A DNA stretch of 64,000 nt from an uncultured bacterium (lineage in GTDB: Bacteria > Verrucomicrobiota > Lentisphaeria > Victivallales > UBA1829). Made by a program: the position numbers and the translations under genes. How positions within the stretch are numbered: position 1 is the first letter of the stretch; every line of letters starts with the position of its first letter. Below the pieces are notes generated by a model. That model saw nothing but the letters and a program-made list of their open reading frames with translations. It had not been told where the DNA came from and did not search any database. The stretch is taken from positions 228,654 through 292,653 of the forward strand of contig CACYHQ010000001.1 of NCBI GenBank assembly GCA_902774245.1. Reading direction: 5' to 3'. Below are positions 36,096 to 44,297 of this stretch, piece after piece.

Positions 36096-37043
36096 TCAGA
36101 CGGGGACGCGCGTCTTCTTCACGAGGGCGGCGACCAGGTCCAAGGCGGAAACACCCGCGTGGCGGCTCTTCTGGTTAAGGATCAGGCGGTGCGTCAGGAC
36201 CGGACCGGCCAGCGAGGAAACGTCGTCCGGCGTCACGAACGTCCGTCCGTTCAAAAGCGCGCGCGCCTGGGCGCAACGGGCGAGGTCGAGCAGAGCGCGC
36301 GGACTTGCGCCGAGCGAGAAACCGTTCTCCGGGTCGCGCGTGGCGGCGACGAGTTCGCGGGCGTATTCCTGCACGGACTGCTCCATCGTCACGGAACGCA
36401 CGTCCTTCTGGATCTCCATCAGCTCCGCGCAGGTGATCACCGGCTCCAAACGGTCCAGCGGGTCGTCCTGCCAGCGGTCGTTCAGCATGGCGAGTTCCTC
36501 GGCGGAATCGGGGTAGCCGAGCGAGAACTTCATGGCAAAGCGGTCCAGCTGGGCTTCCGGCAGCGGGAATGTGCCGAAATACTCGACCGGGTTCTCCGTT
36601 GCGATCACGAGGAACGGCTTCGGCAGGTCGTAGCGGACGCCCTCGATCGACACCTGGTGTTCATTCATAGCCTCCAGCAGCGCCGACTGCGTGCGCGGCG
36701 ACGCGCGGTTGATCTCGTCGCCGAGGAGGATGTTCGCGAAAACCGGACCGGGATAAAACTTGAACTCGCCGGACTGCTGATTGAACACCGAGGACCCGAG
36801 GATGTCGGACGGCATCATGTCGGACGTGAACTGGATGCGCTTGAAATCGGCCTTGACCGTCAGGGCGAGCGCCTTCGCGAGCGTGGTCTTTCCCACCCCC
36901 GGCACGTCGTCCAGCAGCACATGGCCGTTCGCCAGGACCGCGTTCAGCAGCAAATCGATCACATCGTCTTTTCCGCGGATGACCTGTTTCAAACGGGTCC
37001 GTATCTGTCCGATCGTCTCCAGCCGGGACGTCTGTTCTGCCAT
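36096..37043 (-). CDS. MoxR-family AAA+ ATPase
   Basis: This 315-residue cytoplasmic ATPase shows Walker A in DDVPGVGKTTLAKALA, Walker B in ILLGDEINRASPRTQSALLEAM (shown over the motif), sensor 1 in VIATENPVEYFGTFPLPEAQLDRF and the C-terminal lid helices (GASPRALLDLARCAQARALL). MoxR ATPases act as chaperones for vWA-domain partners, here the DUF58 protein encoded next. The gene has its own promoter and heads the three-gene operon. Confidence 0.95.
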   Translation of the reverse strand: MAEQTSRLETIGQIRTRLKQVIRGKDDVIDLLLNAVLANGHVLLDDVPGVGKTTLAKALALTVKADFKRIQFTSDMMPSDILGSSVFNQQSGEFKFYPGPVFANILLGDEINRASPRTQSALLEAMNEHQVSIEGVRYDLPKPFLVIATENPVEYFGTFPLPEAQLDRFAMKFSLGYPDSAEELAMLNDRWQDDPLDRLEPVITCAELMEIQKDVRSVTMEQSVQEYARELVAATRDPENGFSLGASPRALLDLARCAQARALLNGRTFVTPDDVSSLAGPVLTHRLILNQKSRHAGVSALDLVAALVKKTRVPV

Positions 37044-37115
37044 ATCTGCACCTCCGTATCACTGCGCGAAAGAACCGGAGGCGCGAATCGCCCCGGCGAC
37101 ATAAAAACAGCATTT

Positions 37116-37143
37116 ATAATACCCCGTTCCGCGATTTTTTCAA
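37116..37143 (-). promoter_or_regulatory. Promoter of the MoxR-DUF58-transglutaminase operon
   Basis: On the minus strand: TTGAAA (37143-37138), 16 nt spacer, TATTAT (37121-37116), about 70 nt before the MoxR ATG. It is back to back with the plus-strand promoter at 37195. Confidence 0.65.
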
Positions 37144-37194
37144 CCCCGAAAACGCGTTTTGCCGTTTTTTCCGCTTCTTTTTTAGAAAGAAAGG

Positions 37195-37222
37195 TTGCAT
37201 TTTCGCGTTTGGAGTCTATCTT
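37195..37222 (+). promoter_or_regulatory. Promoter of the SecD-P1-like trio
   Basis: TTGCAT (37195-37200), 16 nt spacer, TATCTT (37217-37222). AGGGG (37246-37250) lies 7 nt before the first ATG. Confidence 0.55.
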
Positions 37223-37257
37223 ATTAGTTACGACTGATACAATCCAGGGGTATATTC

Positions 37258-37806
37258 ATGAAAATCTTCCGCAAACTTCTCGCCCCCGTGGCGCTTCTCT
37301 GCTCGGTCATCTTCTGTTGCGGCTACCACAGCTGCGACCACGAAGAGGTGAACCTGTACATGGATCCCGACAACTGGGAGGAGATGCAGCTCCCGCCGAA
37401 GAACGTGGTTTCCATCCACGAAGTCATCCGTCCGAAAAAAGGCGACAGCATCGAACGCACCGTGGCATCGTACTTCGGCGGCGACGTCACCATCAACTCC
37501 ATCCAGTTGCTCGACTCGTCCGAGATCAAGTACATCCAGCCCATTCCGATCCCCGGCGACCAGGGATTCTACAATCTCCGTTTCGACCTGACCGACCGCG
37601 GCCACAAGCTGTGGATCAACCTCAGCGTCCAGCACAAGGGACAGCAGCTGGCGTTCGTCATCGACGGGACCGTGTACCGCGGATTCGTCCCGCGCCAGAT
37701 CGCGGACGACGCGCTGTCGGTCATCGTGGACGGCCCGTTCGACCAGGCCACCGCGATGGCGCTTCAGAACAACTCGAAATACAACTACTTCAAAATGAGG
37801 AAATAA
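37258..37806 (+). CDS. Exported protein with SecDF-P1-head-like domain, paralog 1
   Basis: This 182-residue protein has a hydrophobic signal with cysteines (SVIFCCGYHSC) that could be a lipobox. The mature part resembles the P1 head domain of SecD. The strand pair FYNLRFDLTDRGHKLWINLS is followed by LAFVIDGTVYRGFVPRQI and VDGPFDQATAMAL, comparable to the SecD pattern lAIvLDg-v-s-p then I-G-f-eeA--la. No TM domain of SecD is present. Two paralogs follow at once (8-nt and 6-nt gaps). In SecDF the P1 head contacts emerging substrate; a stand-alone role is not known to me, so function is open. Confidence 0.82.
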   Translation: MKIFRKLLAPVALLCSVIFCCGYHSCDHEEVNLYMDPDNWEEMQLPPKNVVSIHEVIRPKKGDSIERTVASYFGGDVTINSIQLLDSSEIKYIQPIPIPGDQGFYNLRFDLTDRGHKLWINLSVQHKGQQLAFVIDGTVYRGFVPRQIADDALSVIVDGPFDQATAMALQNNSKYNYFKMRK

Positions 37807-37813
37807 ACCCGCC

Positions 37814-38377
37814 ATGGGATTCATGAGACATATCCGCCGGGCGATCCCCGTTGTCATGCTCGTCTTCACCGCGGTCTTCTGCTGCGGCGCAGGAGCAAAG
37901 AGCTGCAGCGCCGAGGACATCGATCACATGTTCGATCCGGAAAACCTTGACATGTCCGACCGTCCGCTGGAAGGCATCATCGAGATCCAGGAGATCATCA
38001 CGCTGCGCCGCGGTTCCGACAAGGAAGTCATGGCGCCCACGTTGTTCGGCGACGACATCTGCCTGAACAAGGCCATCCTGCTGGATTCCGCCGACGTCAA
38101 GTCGATCAAGGCCATCCCGCTCGAAAAACAGCCCCCCTATTACAGTATTGAGCTGAAACTGACCGACCGCGGCAGACGCCACTGGATCGGGCTCAGCCTC
38201 CCGAACAAAGCCACGCACGTCGCCTTCATCATCGACGGCATCGTCTACCGCACGTTCGTCCCGCGTCTGCTTTACGACGACGTGACCGACTACATCATCG
38301 TGGACGGCCCGTTCGACCCTGCCACCGCGAAGAAACTTGAATCCAACTCCGCCCGGAACTTCTTCCGGCTCAAATAA
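37814..38377 (+). CDS. Exported protein with SecDF-P1-head-like domain, paralog 2
   Basis: This 187-residue paralog of its two neighbours has signal MRHIRRAIPVVMLVFTAVFCCG (the ATG at 37823 is an alternative start) and cysteines at the cleavage region. Homologous blocks are GIIEIQEIITLRRGSDKEV, LFGDDICLNKAILLDSADVKSI, YSIELKLTDRGRRHWIGLS, HVAFIIDGIVYRTFVPR and VDGPFDPATAKKLESNSARNF. The order and length of blocks are the same in all three copies, so the trio arose by tandem duplication. It lies 7 nt after copy 1 and 6 nt before copy 3. Confidence 0.82.
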   Translation: MGFMRHIRRAIPVVMLVFTAVFCCGAGAKSCSAEDIDHMFDPENLDMSDRPLEGIIEIQEIITLRRGSDKEVMAPTLFGDDICLNKAILLDSADVKSIKAIPLEKQPPYYSIELKLTDRGRRHWIGLSLPNKATHVAFIIDGIVYRTFVPRLLYDDVTDYIIVDGPFDPATAKKLESNSARNFFRLK

Positions 38378-38383
38378 CGGCCT

Positions 38384-39007
38384 ATGACGACTCCGAAGCA
38401 CATCACACGATCCGGCCTCCGCGCATCTGCCCGCCTCGCGGCGCTCGCCCTCGCAGCGGCATCGTTCTGTCTGCTTGCCTCGTGCGGCGGCAGCGCCTCC
38501 AGCATCCTGGACCCGCTCAACGTCGACAACAAGGAAGACGTCTACAAGCCGGTCGTCGGGGAGCCCGGCGAATTCGGTGTGGTCTCCATCCATGAGATCA
38601 TCCGCCACAAGCGCGGCGTCGACAAGGAGATCGAAGTCGAAAGCATGTTCGGCGACGAGGTCATCATCGACAAGACCCCCCTGCTCGACTCCTCCGACAT
38701 CATCTCCATCGAGGCCATCGCGATCAACGACCTGCCCGGATTCTACAAGCTCCGCCTCCACCTGACCCAGGACGGCGGCAAAATCTGGCGCAAGCTCAGC
38801 CTCGGGAACCTCAACAGCACTGCCTCGTCCACCTCGGCCCCGTCGCTCGCGTTCCTCATCGACAGCGTCTGCTACCGTACGTTCAAGCCCCGGTTCCTCT
38901 ACTCCGACGTGGACTCCGTGGTCATCGACGGCCCCTTCGACGAACCCGCCGCGCTGAACCTCGAGGCGAACGCCATCCGCAACTTCATGCACTTCTCCCA
39001 ACAATAA
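38384..39007 (+). CDS. Lipoprotein with SecDF-P1-head-like domain, paralog 3
   Basis: This 207-residue copy has the clearest lipobox of the three (LLASC, Cys about residue 29). Blocks: GVVSIHEIIRHKRGVDKEI, MFGDEVIIDKTPLLDSSDIISI, YKLRLHLTQDGGKIWRKLS, a Ser/Thr-rich insert (NSTASSTSAPS), LAFLIDSVCYRTFKPRF and IDGPFDEPAALNLEANAIRNF. The insert and a Cys in the core strand set it apart from copies 1 and 2. It is followed 28 nt later by a secreted protein gene, probably in the same transcript. Confidence 0.83.
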   Translation: MTTPKHITRSGLRASARLAALALAAASFCLLASCGGSASSILDPLNVDNKEDVYKPVVGEPGEFGVVSIHEIIRHKRGVDKEIEVESMFGDEVIIDKTPLLDSSDIISIEAIAINDLPGFYKLRLHLTQDGGKIWRKLSLGNLNSTASSTSAPSLAFLIDSVCYRTFKPRFLYSDVDSVVIDGPFDEPAALNLEANAIRNFMHFSQQ

Positions 39008-39035
39008 CGGCCACACGGCAGAAAGGACGCCAGCC

Positions 39036-40121
39036 ATGAGAAGATTACTGTCCAGCATCAAATCCGCCGCATTCCTCCTCGCCCTTGCGGTATTCGCGCC
39101 GTCCCTCTTCGCGGTCTCCGAGACCTACATCCCCTCGAACGCGAAGTTCGCCCTCTTCGTCAATGCAAACAAGGCGGTCAATTCGCCCGCGCTCCAGACG
39201 CTCCTCTTCAAGGACGGCGTCGACCTCGAAAACAACCTCAACGAGGTGGCAATGGTCAAGGAGGACCTCACTGGAGACGTCGCCTTCTTCCTCACCGAGA
39301 TCGATCCCGGCGACTTCCAGCATTCCCTCATGGACGTCGTCCTCTACGCTCCCGGACGCGTCAACGAAATCTACAAGCGCCTCGCCGGCCGCGAAGACAT
39401 CAAAACCGAAGCGTCCACCGTTTCCGGCGTGCGCATCCTGAAGATCCACACCATCAACGGCGAGACCGATTCGCTCGCCATCTTCGAGTTCATCTCCGAT
39501 GACATCATGCAGTGCCGCCTGGCGATCAACCTCCCGGACACCCAGCCCTTCGTCTGGACAGTGAACCCAGAACCGTCCATGCTGGTCACCGGCATGAAGA
39601 CCAAGGGCGCGCTCGTCTCCGCCATGGTCGACGCCGCCTACGTCCAGGGCAAAGTGAAGGCCGAGGAGGAAGCCCATCCGCGCACCGCCGAGGAGAAGAA
39701 GACGAAGATCAAGGCCGGGGACGGCTCCATCGAGATCGACGAGGAGGACCCCAGCATCGAGGACATCCGCAACAACGTCAAGGCGATTTTCGCGCGCATC
39801 ACGGAAGGCTCGCGCGGCTCCATCGACGCCGCCATCACGCTCCGCTGCACCACTTCCGCGATCCGCGACGAGGTCTTCCACACCGTCGACGGTTTCGTGA
39901 CCCTCTACACCATGCTCACCAGCGCGTCTTTCGAGATCGGCAAGGACGGCAAGCTCATCCAGAAGGGCGGAAAATCCAATCCGCTCTCCACGCTCAAGCA
40001 CGAACCGAAAGGCAACGACGCCGTCTTCACGCTGAACCTCTCCGAGGAATTCCTCGACGAAGTCGCGAAATCCGCCGCGAAGAACAACAAAAAAAACAGC
40101 TCGAAGAAGAAAGACAAATAA
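39036..40121 (+). CDS. Secreted hypothetical protein
   Basis: This 361-residue protein has a clean signal peptide ending near FAVSE (about residue 28). The mature part starts with IPSNAKFALFVNANKAVNSPALQTLL, a layout often seen in bacterial surface proteins of unknown function. An acidic insert (EEEAHPRTAEEKKTKIKAG, EIDEEDPSIEDI) lies at about 210-245, and the C-terminus is Lys/Asn-rich (KNNKKNSSKKKDK). No enzyme motif is visible. It follows the SecD-P1-like trio and may share their transcript. Confidence 0.78.
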   Translation: MRRLLSSIKSAAFLLALAVFAPSLFAVSETYIPSNAKFALFVNANKAVNSPALQTLLFKDGVDLENNLNEVAMVKEDLTGDVAFFLTEIDPGDFQHSLMDVVLYAPGRVNEIYKRLAGREDIKTEASTVSGVRILKIHTINGETDSLAIFEFISDDIMQCRLAINLPDTQPFVWTVNPEPSMLVTGMKTKGALVSAMVDAAYVQGKVKAEEEAHPRTAEEKKTKIKAGDGSIEIDEEDPSIEDIRNNVKAIFARITEGSRGSIDAAITLRCTTSAIRDEVFHTVDGFVTLYTMLTSASFEIGKDGKLIQKGGKSNPLSTLKHEPKGNDAVFTLNLSEEFLDEVAKSAAKNNKKNSSKKKDK

Positions 40122-40207
40122 CTCGGCCTTTCGGCCGCAAAAGAACGGGAAACAGTATATTTCATAGTTTTTCTTTCCGTTTTTTTCGTTTTTGTCGTTT
40201 TTTTGAT

Positions 40208-40235
40208 TTGAAACCTGTAAAAAACATGCTATCGT
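40208..40235 (+). promoter_or_regulatory. Promoter of the pilin-like gene cluster
   Basis: TTGAAA (40208-40213), 16 nt spacer, TATCGT (40230-40235), 20 nt before the 53-residue pilin-like gene; GGAG at 40244-40247. Confidence 0.55.
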
Positions 40236-40254
40236 ATTGTAACGGAGAAGAAAA

Positions 40255-40416
40255 ATGAGACGGCGCGCGCGCAAAGGCGAATCCGGACAGGTGCTCGCGG
40301 AGTATACCGTGATGCTCTTCATGGTCGTGCTCGTCGCCCTCACGCTTTTCCTTCTCATGCGGGTCTTTCTGGAGTACGGCTGGCGCATTCTGACGCTGAT
40401 CGCCTGGGAACCCTGA
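40255..40416 (+). CDS. 53-residue pilin-like protein
   Basis: The short frame from ATG 40255 to TGA 40414-40416 encodes 53 residues. A basic leader MRRRARKGESG is followed by QVLAEYTVML and a long hydrophobic helix (FMVVLVALTLFLLM), with a short Trp-containing tail. The G-x-x-G-Q-x-x-x-E-Y pattern is that of prepilin-peptidase substrates of the Flp/TadE type. The protein is directly followed by three more genes with the same leader motif. It would likely be cut after Gly and inserted in a pilus or pseudopilus, or act as a minor pilin. It has a promoter and a GGAG 7 nt upstream. Confidence 0.78.
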   Translation: MRRRARKGESGQVLAEYTVMLFMVVLVALTLFLLMRVFLEYGWRILTLIAWEP

Positions 40417-40456
40417 CCGGTCGAAAAAACAAAAACCTGAACCAAGGAGTCCTGAT

Positions 40457-40726
40457 ATGAAATTCAACAGAAAGCACTACGGAATGAAACGCCGTTCCTC
40501 CGGCGGACAGGCCATCCTGGAGTACATCATCATCCTCGCGCTCGTTGCGGTGGCGGCCCTGACCGTGCTCGGTCTCTTCGGCGACAAGATCAGACAGCTG
40601 ATCGCCGGAACGACCTCCGCGATCAGCAACGATTCCGCGGCAGCAGATGCCGCCGGCGAAAACGGCGATTCCCTGCAGCAGATGAGAAACATGGACAAGA
40701 ACGGTCCGTCCGAAATCAATTTCTGA
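40457..40726 (+). CDS. Flp-family type IVb pilin-like protein
   Basis: This 89-residue protein has a basic leader with motif SSGGQAILEYIIILALVAVAAL (split across the cleavage site), the classic Flp prepilin sequence: Gly at the cut, Glu at +5 with Tyr at +6, then a hydrophobic helix. The mature protein of about 70 residues ends in a Ser/Ala/Asp-rich tail (about 45-75). Flp pilins polymerise into adhesive Tad pili. Shine-Dalgarno AAGGAG lies 7 nt before the ATG. The Tad ATPase, platform and secretin genes are not in this window. Confidence 0.87.
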   Translation: MKFNRKHYGMKRRSSGGQAILEYIIILALVAVAALTVLGLFGDKIRQLIAGTTSAISNDSAAADAAGENGDSLQQMRNMDKNGPSEINF

Positions 40727-40813
40727 CCGGACTGTTTCCGCCTGATGAACGGACACGGGGAGCGTCGCCTGTACGCCGCCCGTGTCTGAATCGTTTATGG
40801 AAAGGGCGTACCT

Positions 40814-41527
40814 GTGCATTTCCTGCCCCGACATTTCCTGAGCCGCGAAGATAAGGAAGTCCGCGGCCTTGAGACCGGCTCCGAAGCGGCGAAGCCCGCG
40901 GCGGAGCATGCGGGGCATTGCATCCGGGCAGGCGGATACGCGCGCAGAAAGGGCGAGCACGGATCGGCGATCCTTGAATCGTTTCTTTCCATGCTTCTGC
41001 TCGGTCTGATCCTGTTCGGCATCCTTCAGTTGTTCCAGCTCGTGCTCGCCGACATGGTCACCGATTACGCCGCATTCCGGGGCGCGCGCTCCGCCGCCGT
41101 CGGATTCAAGGACGAACTGGCCGTCCGCGAGGCCCTGATCAAGTCCGCACCGGCGTCCGGCCCCATGGTAGAACCCCGTTCCCGCCGGCTCTCCGTGGAA
41201 ACGGAACAGTCATATCTGCGCGGCTACATGGAGGGCAACCGCAATGTGGAATATGCAAACTGGATCGGCGAAGACAGCGTCCACACAAACTATCACTGCC
41301 CGTTTTACGGGGAACCGCTGATCGGCGGATGTTCGATTTGCAGCCGCGGCAAACGGCATTATGTGAACGCATCGGTGAACGGATTAGACCAGACCATGCA
41401 TTTCAAGTTCGAATTCGTCAACTACCCGCTGGACATCCCGCTCCACGACTGGCTCACCGGACGCAAATCCATCGACATTTCAGCGGAATCCGAACTCACG
41501 AACCATTCCTCGGCATTTCTGGAGTGA
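40814..41527 (+). CDS. TadE-like pilus assembly protein
   Basis: This 237-residue protein probably starts at GTG 40814 (AAAGGG 8 nt upstream); no in-frame ATG exists before the TM. An unusually long leader of about 48 residues ends in KGEHGSAILESFLSMLLLG, a TadE-type prepilin motif (Gly, then Glu at +5) followed by one hydrophobic helix. The rest is a globular periplasmic domain with five or more Cys (HCPFYGEPLIGGCSICSRG), perhaps disulfide-linked. TadE/TadF proteins are pseudopilins needed for Flp pilus assembly. It sits between the Flp gene and a TadG-like gene. Confidence 0.82.
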   Translation: MHFLPRHFLSREDKEVRGLETGSEAAKPAAEHAGHCIRAGGYARRKGEHGSAILESFLSMLLLGLILFGILQLFQLVLADMVTDYAAFRGARSAAVGFKDELAVREALIKSAPASGPMVEPRSRRLSVETEQSYLRGYMEGNRNVEYANWIGEDSVHTNYHCPFYGEPLIGGCSICSRGKRHYVNASVNGLDQTMHFKFEFVNYPLDIPLHDWLTGRKSIDISAESELTNHSSAFLE

Positions 41528-41533
41528 CGGCGC

Positions 41534-43609
41534 ATGAAACGGAACCGGACAACAATGATGCGGCGCGGACACGGCGAACACGGCCAGGTGCTCATCCTGG
41601 CGATCATCGCGCTCATCCTCGTCATCATCGCCATCCTGCTGCTGTTCGACGTCCAGACCGTGATCCGGGGCAAGGTCAAGGCGCAGAACGGCGTGGACGC
41701 CGCCGCATTGACCGGGGCGGAGTGGCAGAAGCACTCCCTGAACCTGATCGGCGAACTGAACCTGGTGCGCGCGACCGGCACGCTGATCTCCGAACCGTTC
41801 TTCGCGAGGGGCATCCTGGACAATCCGAACTCGAACGCGGCGGAGTTTTTCTCCGACCTCCCGCAACCTCTCACGCAGGAGGAGTACACGCTGTTCCCGG
41901 AAAAGGCCGAATTCTACAACTCCGACGGCTCTTTGAACGTGGAGAAGCTCCTGCAGGAAGTCCTGCGCGTGGAGAAGGAAAAACGGTTTCTCGACGCGCT
42001 CGACGACCTTGTGTCCCAGCTTCAGACACGAATCTCGTTCGCCGGCCCCCTGATCGGGTTCGGAGCGGCGCAGCAGGCCGCGAAGAACAACGGCATCACC
42101 TACGATCCCCGCTCCAGCGATTTCTACATCAAGTACCTGAACCTCGTAGGAAACGACGGCGTCTACGAACGCCTCACCCCCGTCTTCGTCAACGACTATG
42201 CCTGGCGCATGCCGTACACCTCCATGCTCGAATCCATCCTCGACTATTCCGCGCACCACAACGATTTCACCGGGGAAACCGAAAACCGCGCGTACGGCAT
42301 CGCCGCCGGGACCAAATTCAAATTCGTCGGCATGCCAAACCTCACGACCAATCCCCCGGGCGATCTTGCGAATTACCTCGGCGACAAGAATATCTATGAC
42401 ATGATACACGCCCGCGACTGGTGCGGACTCGACAGGCTTCTCCGCCTGGATTTCAACGGAAACTGGTGGGGTGATTTCGAATGCGAGTACGAGGACGATT
42501 TCCCCGAACAGTCCGAGATCCTCCCTCTGCATATCGACTTCTCCGAGTCGGCGGAAACCTACAACACAGCCAAAGAAGCCGGGGCGCTTGACCGTTACGC
42601 GAAAGGCGGAAAAAAACTCTTCGACGACATGTTCAACCGCGAAATCCCCTATGAATACGAGGTGAGCGACGACGTCGAAACGAATGTGGAACACGACGGA
42701 AACAAACACACGTACTACACGCTCACCGAAATCACGATCACCATCAACGCCTCACGGTTCGAAGAGACATACAACGACAGGGACGCCGACCGCCGTTACG
42801 ACCTCCTGCCGCACCTGGCATGGGCGACCTACGACGAAGAATGGAGCTCGTACGGCGACAAACAGGAATGGGAGGAATATCTGCGTGGGCGCTTCAAACA
42901 GGGCATGGACTACAAGTCCGGCGCGCTCGCCTATTTCGAGGTTCAGCAGGATACCGTGACCGTCACAGGCTCCATGGGACGTTCCAGGCGCGGACAACGT
43001 GCGCCCGACGTCGGACAGGTCTTCGCCGGAACGGCCGCCGGAGCGGACGCCAGGGCCGTTTCCGGCACACTTAACAGAATGAGCAACACCCGTTCCATCA
43101 ACAGAATCGAAACGGACGCCGAAGCAAAACCGATCGGAAGGATCAAGACGGAAGACGGCCGGTATCTCCGCCCGTTCGAAGCGGGACGCATGGTCCTGCC
43201 CGTCTTCACGGAAACCGCGCTCATCCCGATCGCTCTGGAGCCGGTCGACGGCATGTCCATGGCGGATATCGACTGGCTGTACTACCTCACGGAATTCGTC
43301 CCGCTCCTCTCCGGCAGTCCGAGCATCGAGGATGCCTGGGAACGCGCCAGACACCAGTATCCGGGGCACCTCGGCTATTACGCGTACTACGTTTCAGCTC
43401 TCTACCAGCTCAGCGATCCGAACTTCCGTCAGGCCGGACTCGACTGGCTGGACGCCACCGCGGTCTGGGGGAAAGACGAAAACGGCAACAACTATCCGCT
43501 CTACACCAATCGCGAGTATAACTGCACCGGACGCAGCGGCGGAAGCGGAAGCGGCGGAGGCTGGCACGGCACAAATCCGTCGAAGGGCGGACCGTCCAGC
43601 CTGCACTGA
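41534..43609 (+). CDS. TadG-like (Tad-associated) protein
   Basis: This 691-residue protein begins with MMRRGHGEHGQVLILAIIALIL (leader, Gly-Gln site, hydrophobic helix) and then the motif QTVIRGKVKAQNGVDAAALTGA typical of the TadE/TadG-like N-terminal module (Tad-like Flp pilus-assembly). A large periplasmic domain follows, with Asp/Tyr-rich stretches and a glycine/serine-rich tail (SGGSGSGGGW) at the C-terminus. TadG is proposed to anchor or assemble the pilus in the outer layers. The gene is the fourth in a row with a pilin-type leader and starts 6 nt after the TadE-like stop. Confidence 0.82.
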   Translation: MKRNRTTMMRRGHGEHGQVLILAIIALILVIIAILLLFDVQTVIRGKVKAQNGVDAAALTGAEWQKHSLNLIGELNLVRATGTLISEPFFARGILDNPNSNAAEFFSDLPQPLTQEEYTLFPEKAEFYNSDGSLNVEKLLQEVLRVEKEKRFLDALDDLVSQLQTRISFAGPLIGFGAAQQAAKNNGITYDPRSSDFYIKYLNLVGNDGVYERLTPVFVNDYAWRMPYTSMLESILDYSAHHNDFTGETENRAYGIAAGTKFKFVGMPNLTTNPPGDLANYLGDKNIYDMIHARDWCGLDRLLRLDFNGNWWGDFECEYEDDFPEQSEILPLHIDFSESAETYNTAKEAGALDRYAKGGKKLFDDMFNREIPYEYEVSDDVETNVEHDGNKHTYYTLTEITITINASRFEETYNDRDADRRYDLLPHLAWATYDEEWSSYGDKQEWEEYLRGRFKQGMDYKSGALAYFEVQQDTVTVTGSMGRSRRGQRAPDVGQVFAGTAAGADARAVSGTLNRMSNTRSINRIETDAEAKPIGRIKTEDGRYLRPFEAGRMVLPVFTETALIPIALEPVDGMSMADIDWLYYLTEFVPLLSGSPSIEDAWERARHQYPGHLGYYAYYVSALYQLSDPNFRQAGLDWLDATAVWGKDENGNNYPLYTNREYNCTGRSGGSGSGGGWHGTNPSKGGPSSLH

Positions 43610-43662
43610 GCGGACACTTTTTCAAAACAAACAGGATATCATACGCAAAGGAGTATCGCATC

Positions 43663-44274
43663 ATGCCTGAATTCCCGTTCAAATCCGTTACCGTCGGCCT
43701 CCTGGAGGTCAACTGCTGCCTCGTCCGGCTGCCGGATTCGCGCACGCTGTACGTCATCGATCCGGGCGGCGACTGGAAGCTAATCGAAGCCGAAGCGAAA
43801 TCGTTTGACTACGACGAGGCGGTCATCCTCTTCACGCACGCCCACGTCGACCACATTTCCGCCGCGGGATCCATCGCGGACGCCCTGAACGTCAGGCGCG
43901 TTTACCTCAATCCCGCCGACAAGCCCATCTACTACAGCCCAGGCAACACCGTCGGGAACTACATCCCCGCCGCGGAAGACCTCCCCGACACGACCTGGCC
44001 GCCCGAAGACCCGCGCATGCTGGTCCTCCCCTGCCCCGGACATTCCCCCGGCGGCGTGTCTTACTACTTTCCCGAGATCGACACCGTCTTTTCCGGCGAC
44101 ACGCTTTTCTTCAGCTCCATCGGCAGGACCGACCTGCCCGGCGGCAGCGAAAAACAGCTCCTGGATTCGGTTCACAAACAGCTGTTCAATCTCCCCGACG
44201 ACACGCGCGTCGTCCCGGGCCACGGCCCGTTCACGTCCATCGGGTACGAGAAGAAAAACAATCCCTACGTCTGA
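43663..44274 (+). CDS. Metallo-beta-lactamase-fold hydrolase (glyoxalase II-like)
   Basis: This 203-residue cytoplasmic hydrolase has the MBL metal motif THAHVDH (His59, His61, Asp63, His64), a third His in CPGHSPGG, Asp in VFSGDTLF and a last His in VPGHGPFT. The FFSSIGRTDLPGG stretch is typical of the glyoxalase II-like/YcbL group. These enzymes hydrolyse thioesters such as S-lactoylglutathione or related metabolites. Full length is close to YcbL. Shine-Dalgarno AAGGAG lies about 11 nt upstream. It converges with the DUF3089 gene. Confidence 0.93.
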   Translation: MPEFPFKSVTVGLLEVNCCLVRLPDSRTLYVIDPGGDWKLIEAEAKSFDYDEAVILFTHAHVDHISAAGSIADALNVRRVYLNPADKPIYYSPGNTVGNYIPAAEDLPDTTWPPEDPRMLVLPCPGHSPGGVSYYFPEIDTVFSGDTLFFSSIGRTDLPGGSEKQLLDSVHKQLFNLPDDTRVVPGHGPFTSIGYEKKNNPYV

Positions 44275-44297
44275 GGCGGATTTACCTCAAAACCGGC

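Noticed and set aside
40124..40138. Terminator after the secreted protein gene at 39036
   Set aside because: CGGCC/GGCCG is a 5-bp hairpin followed by CAAAAG rather than a T-run.
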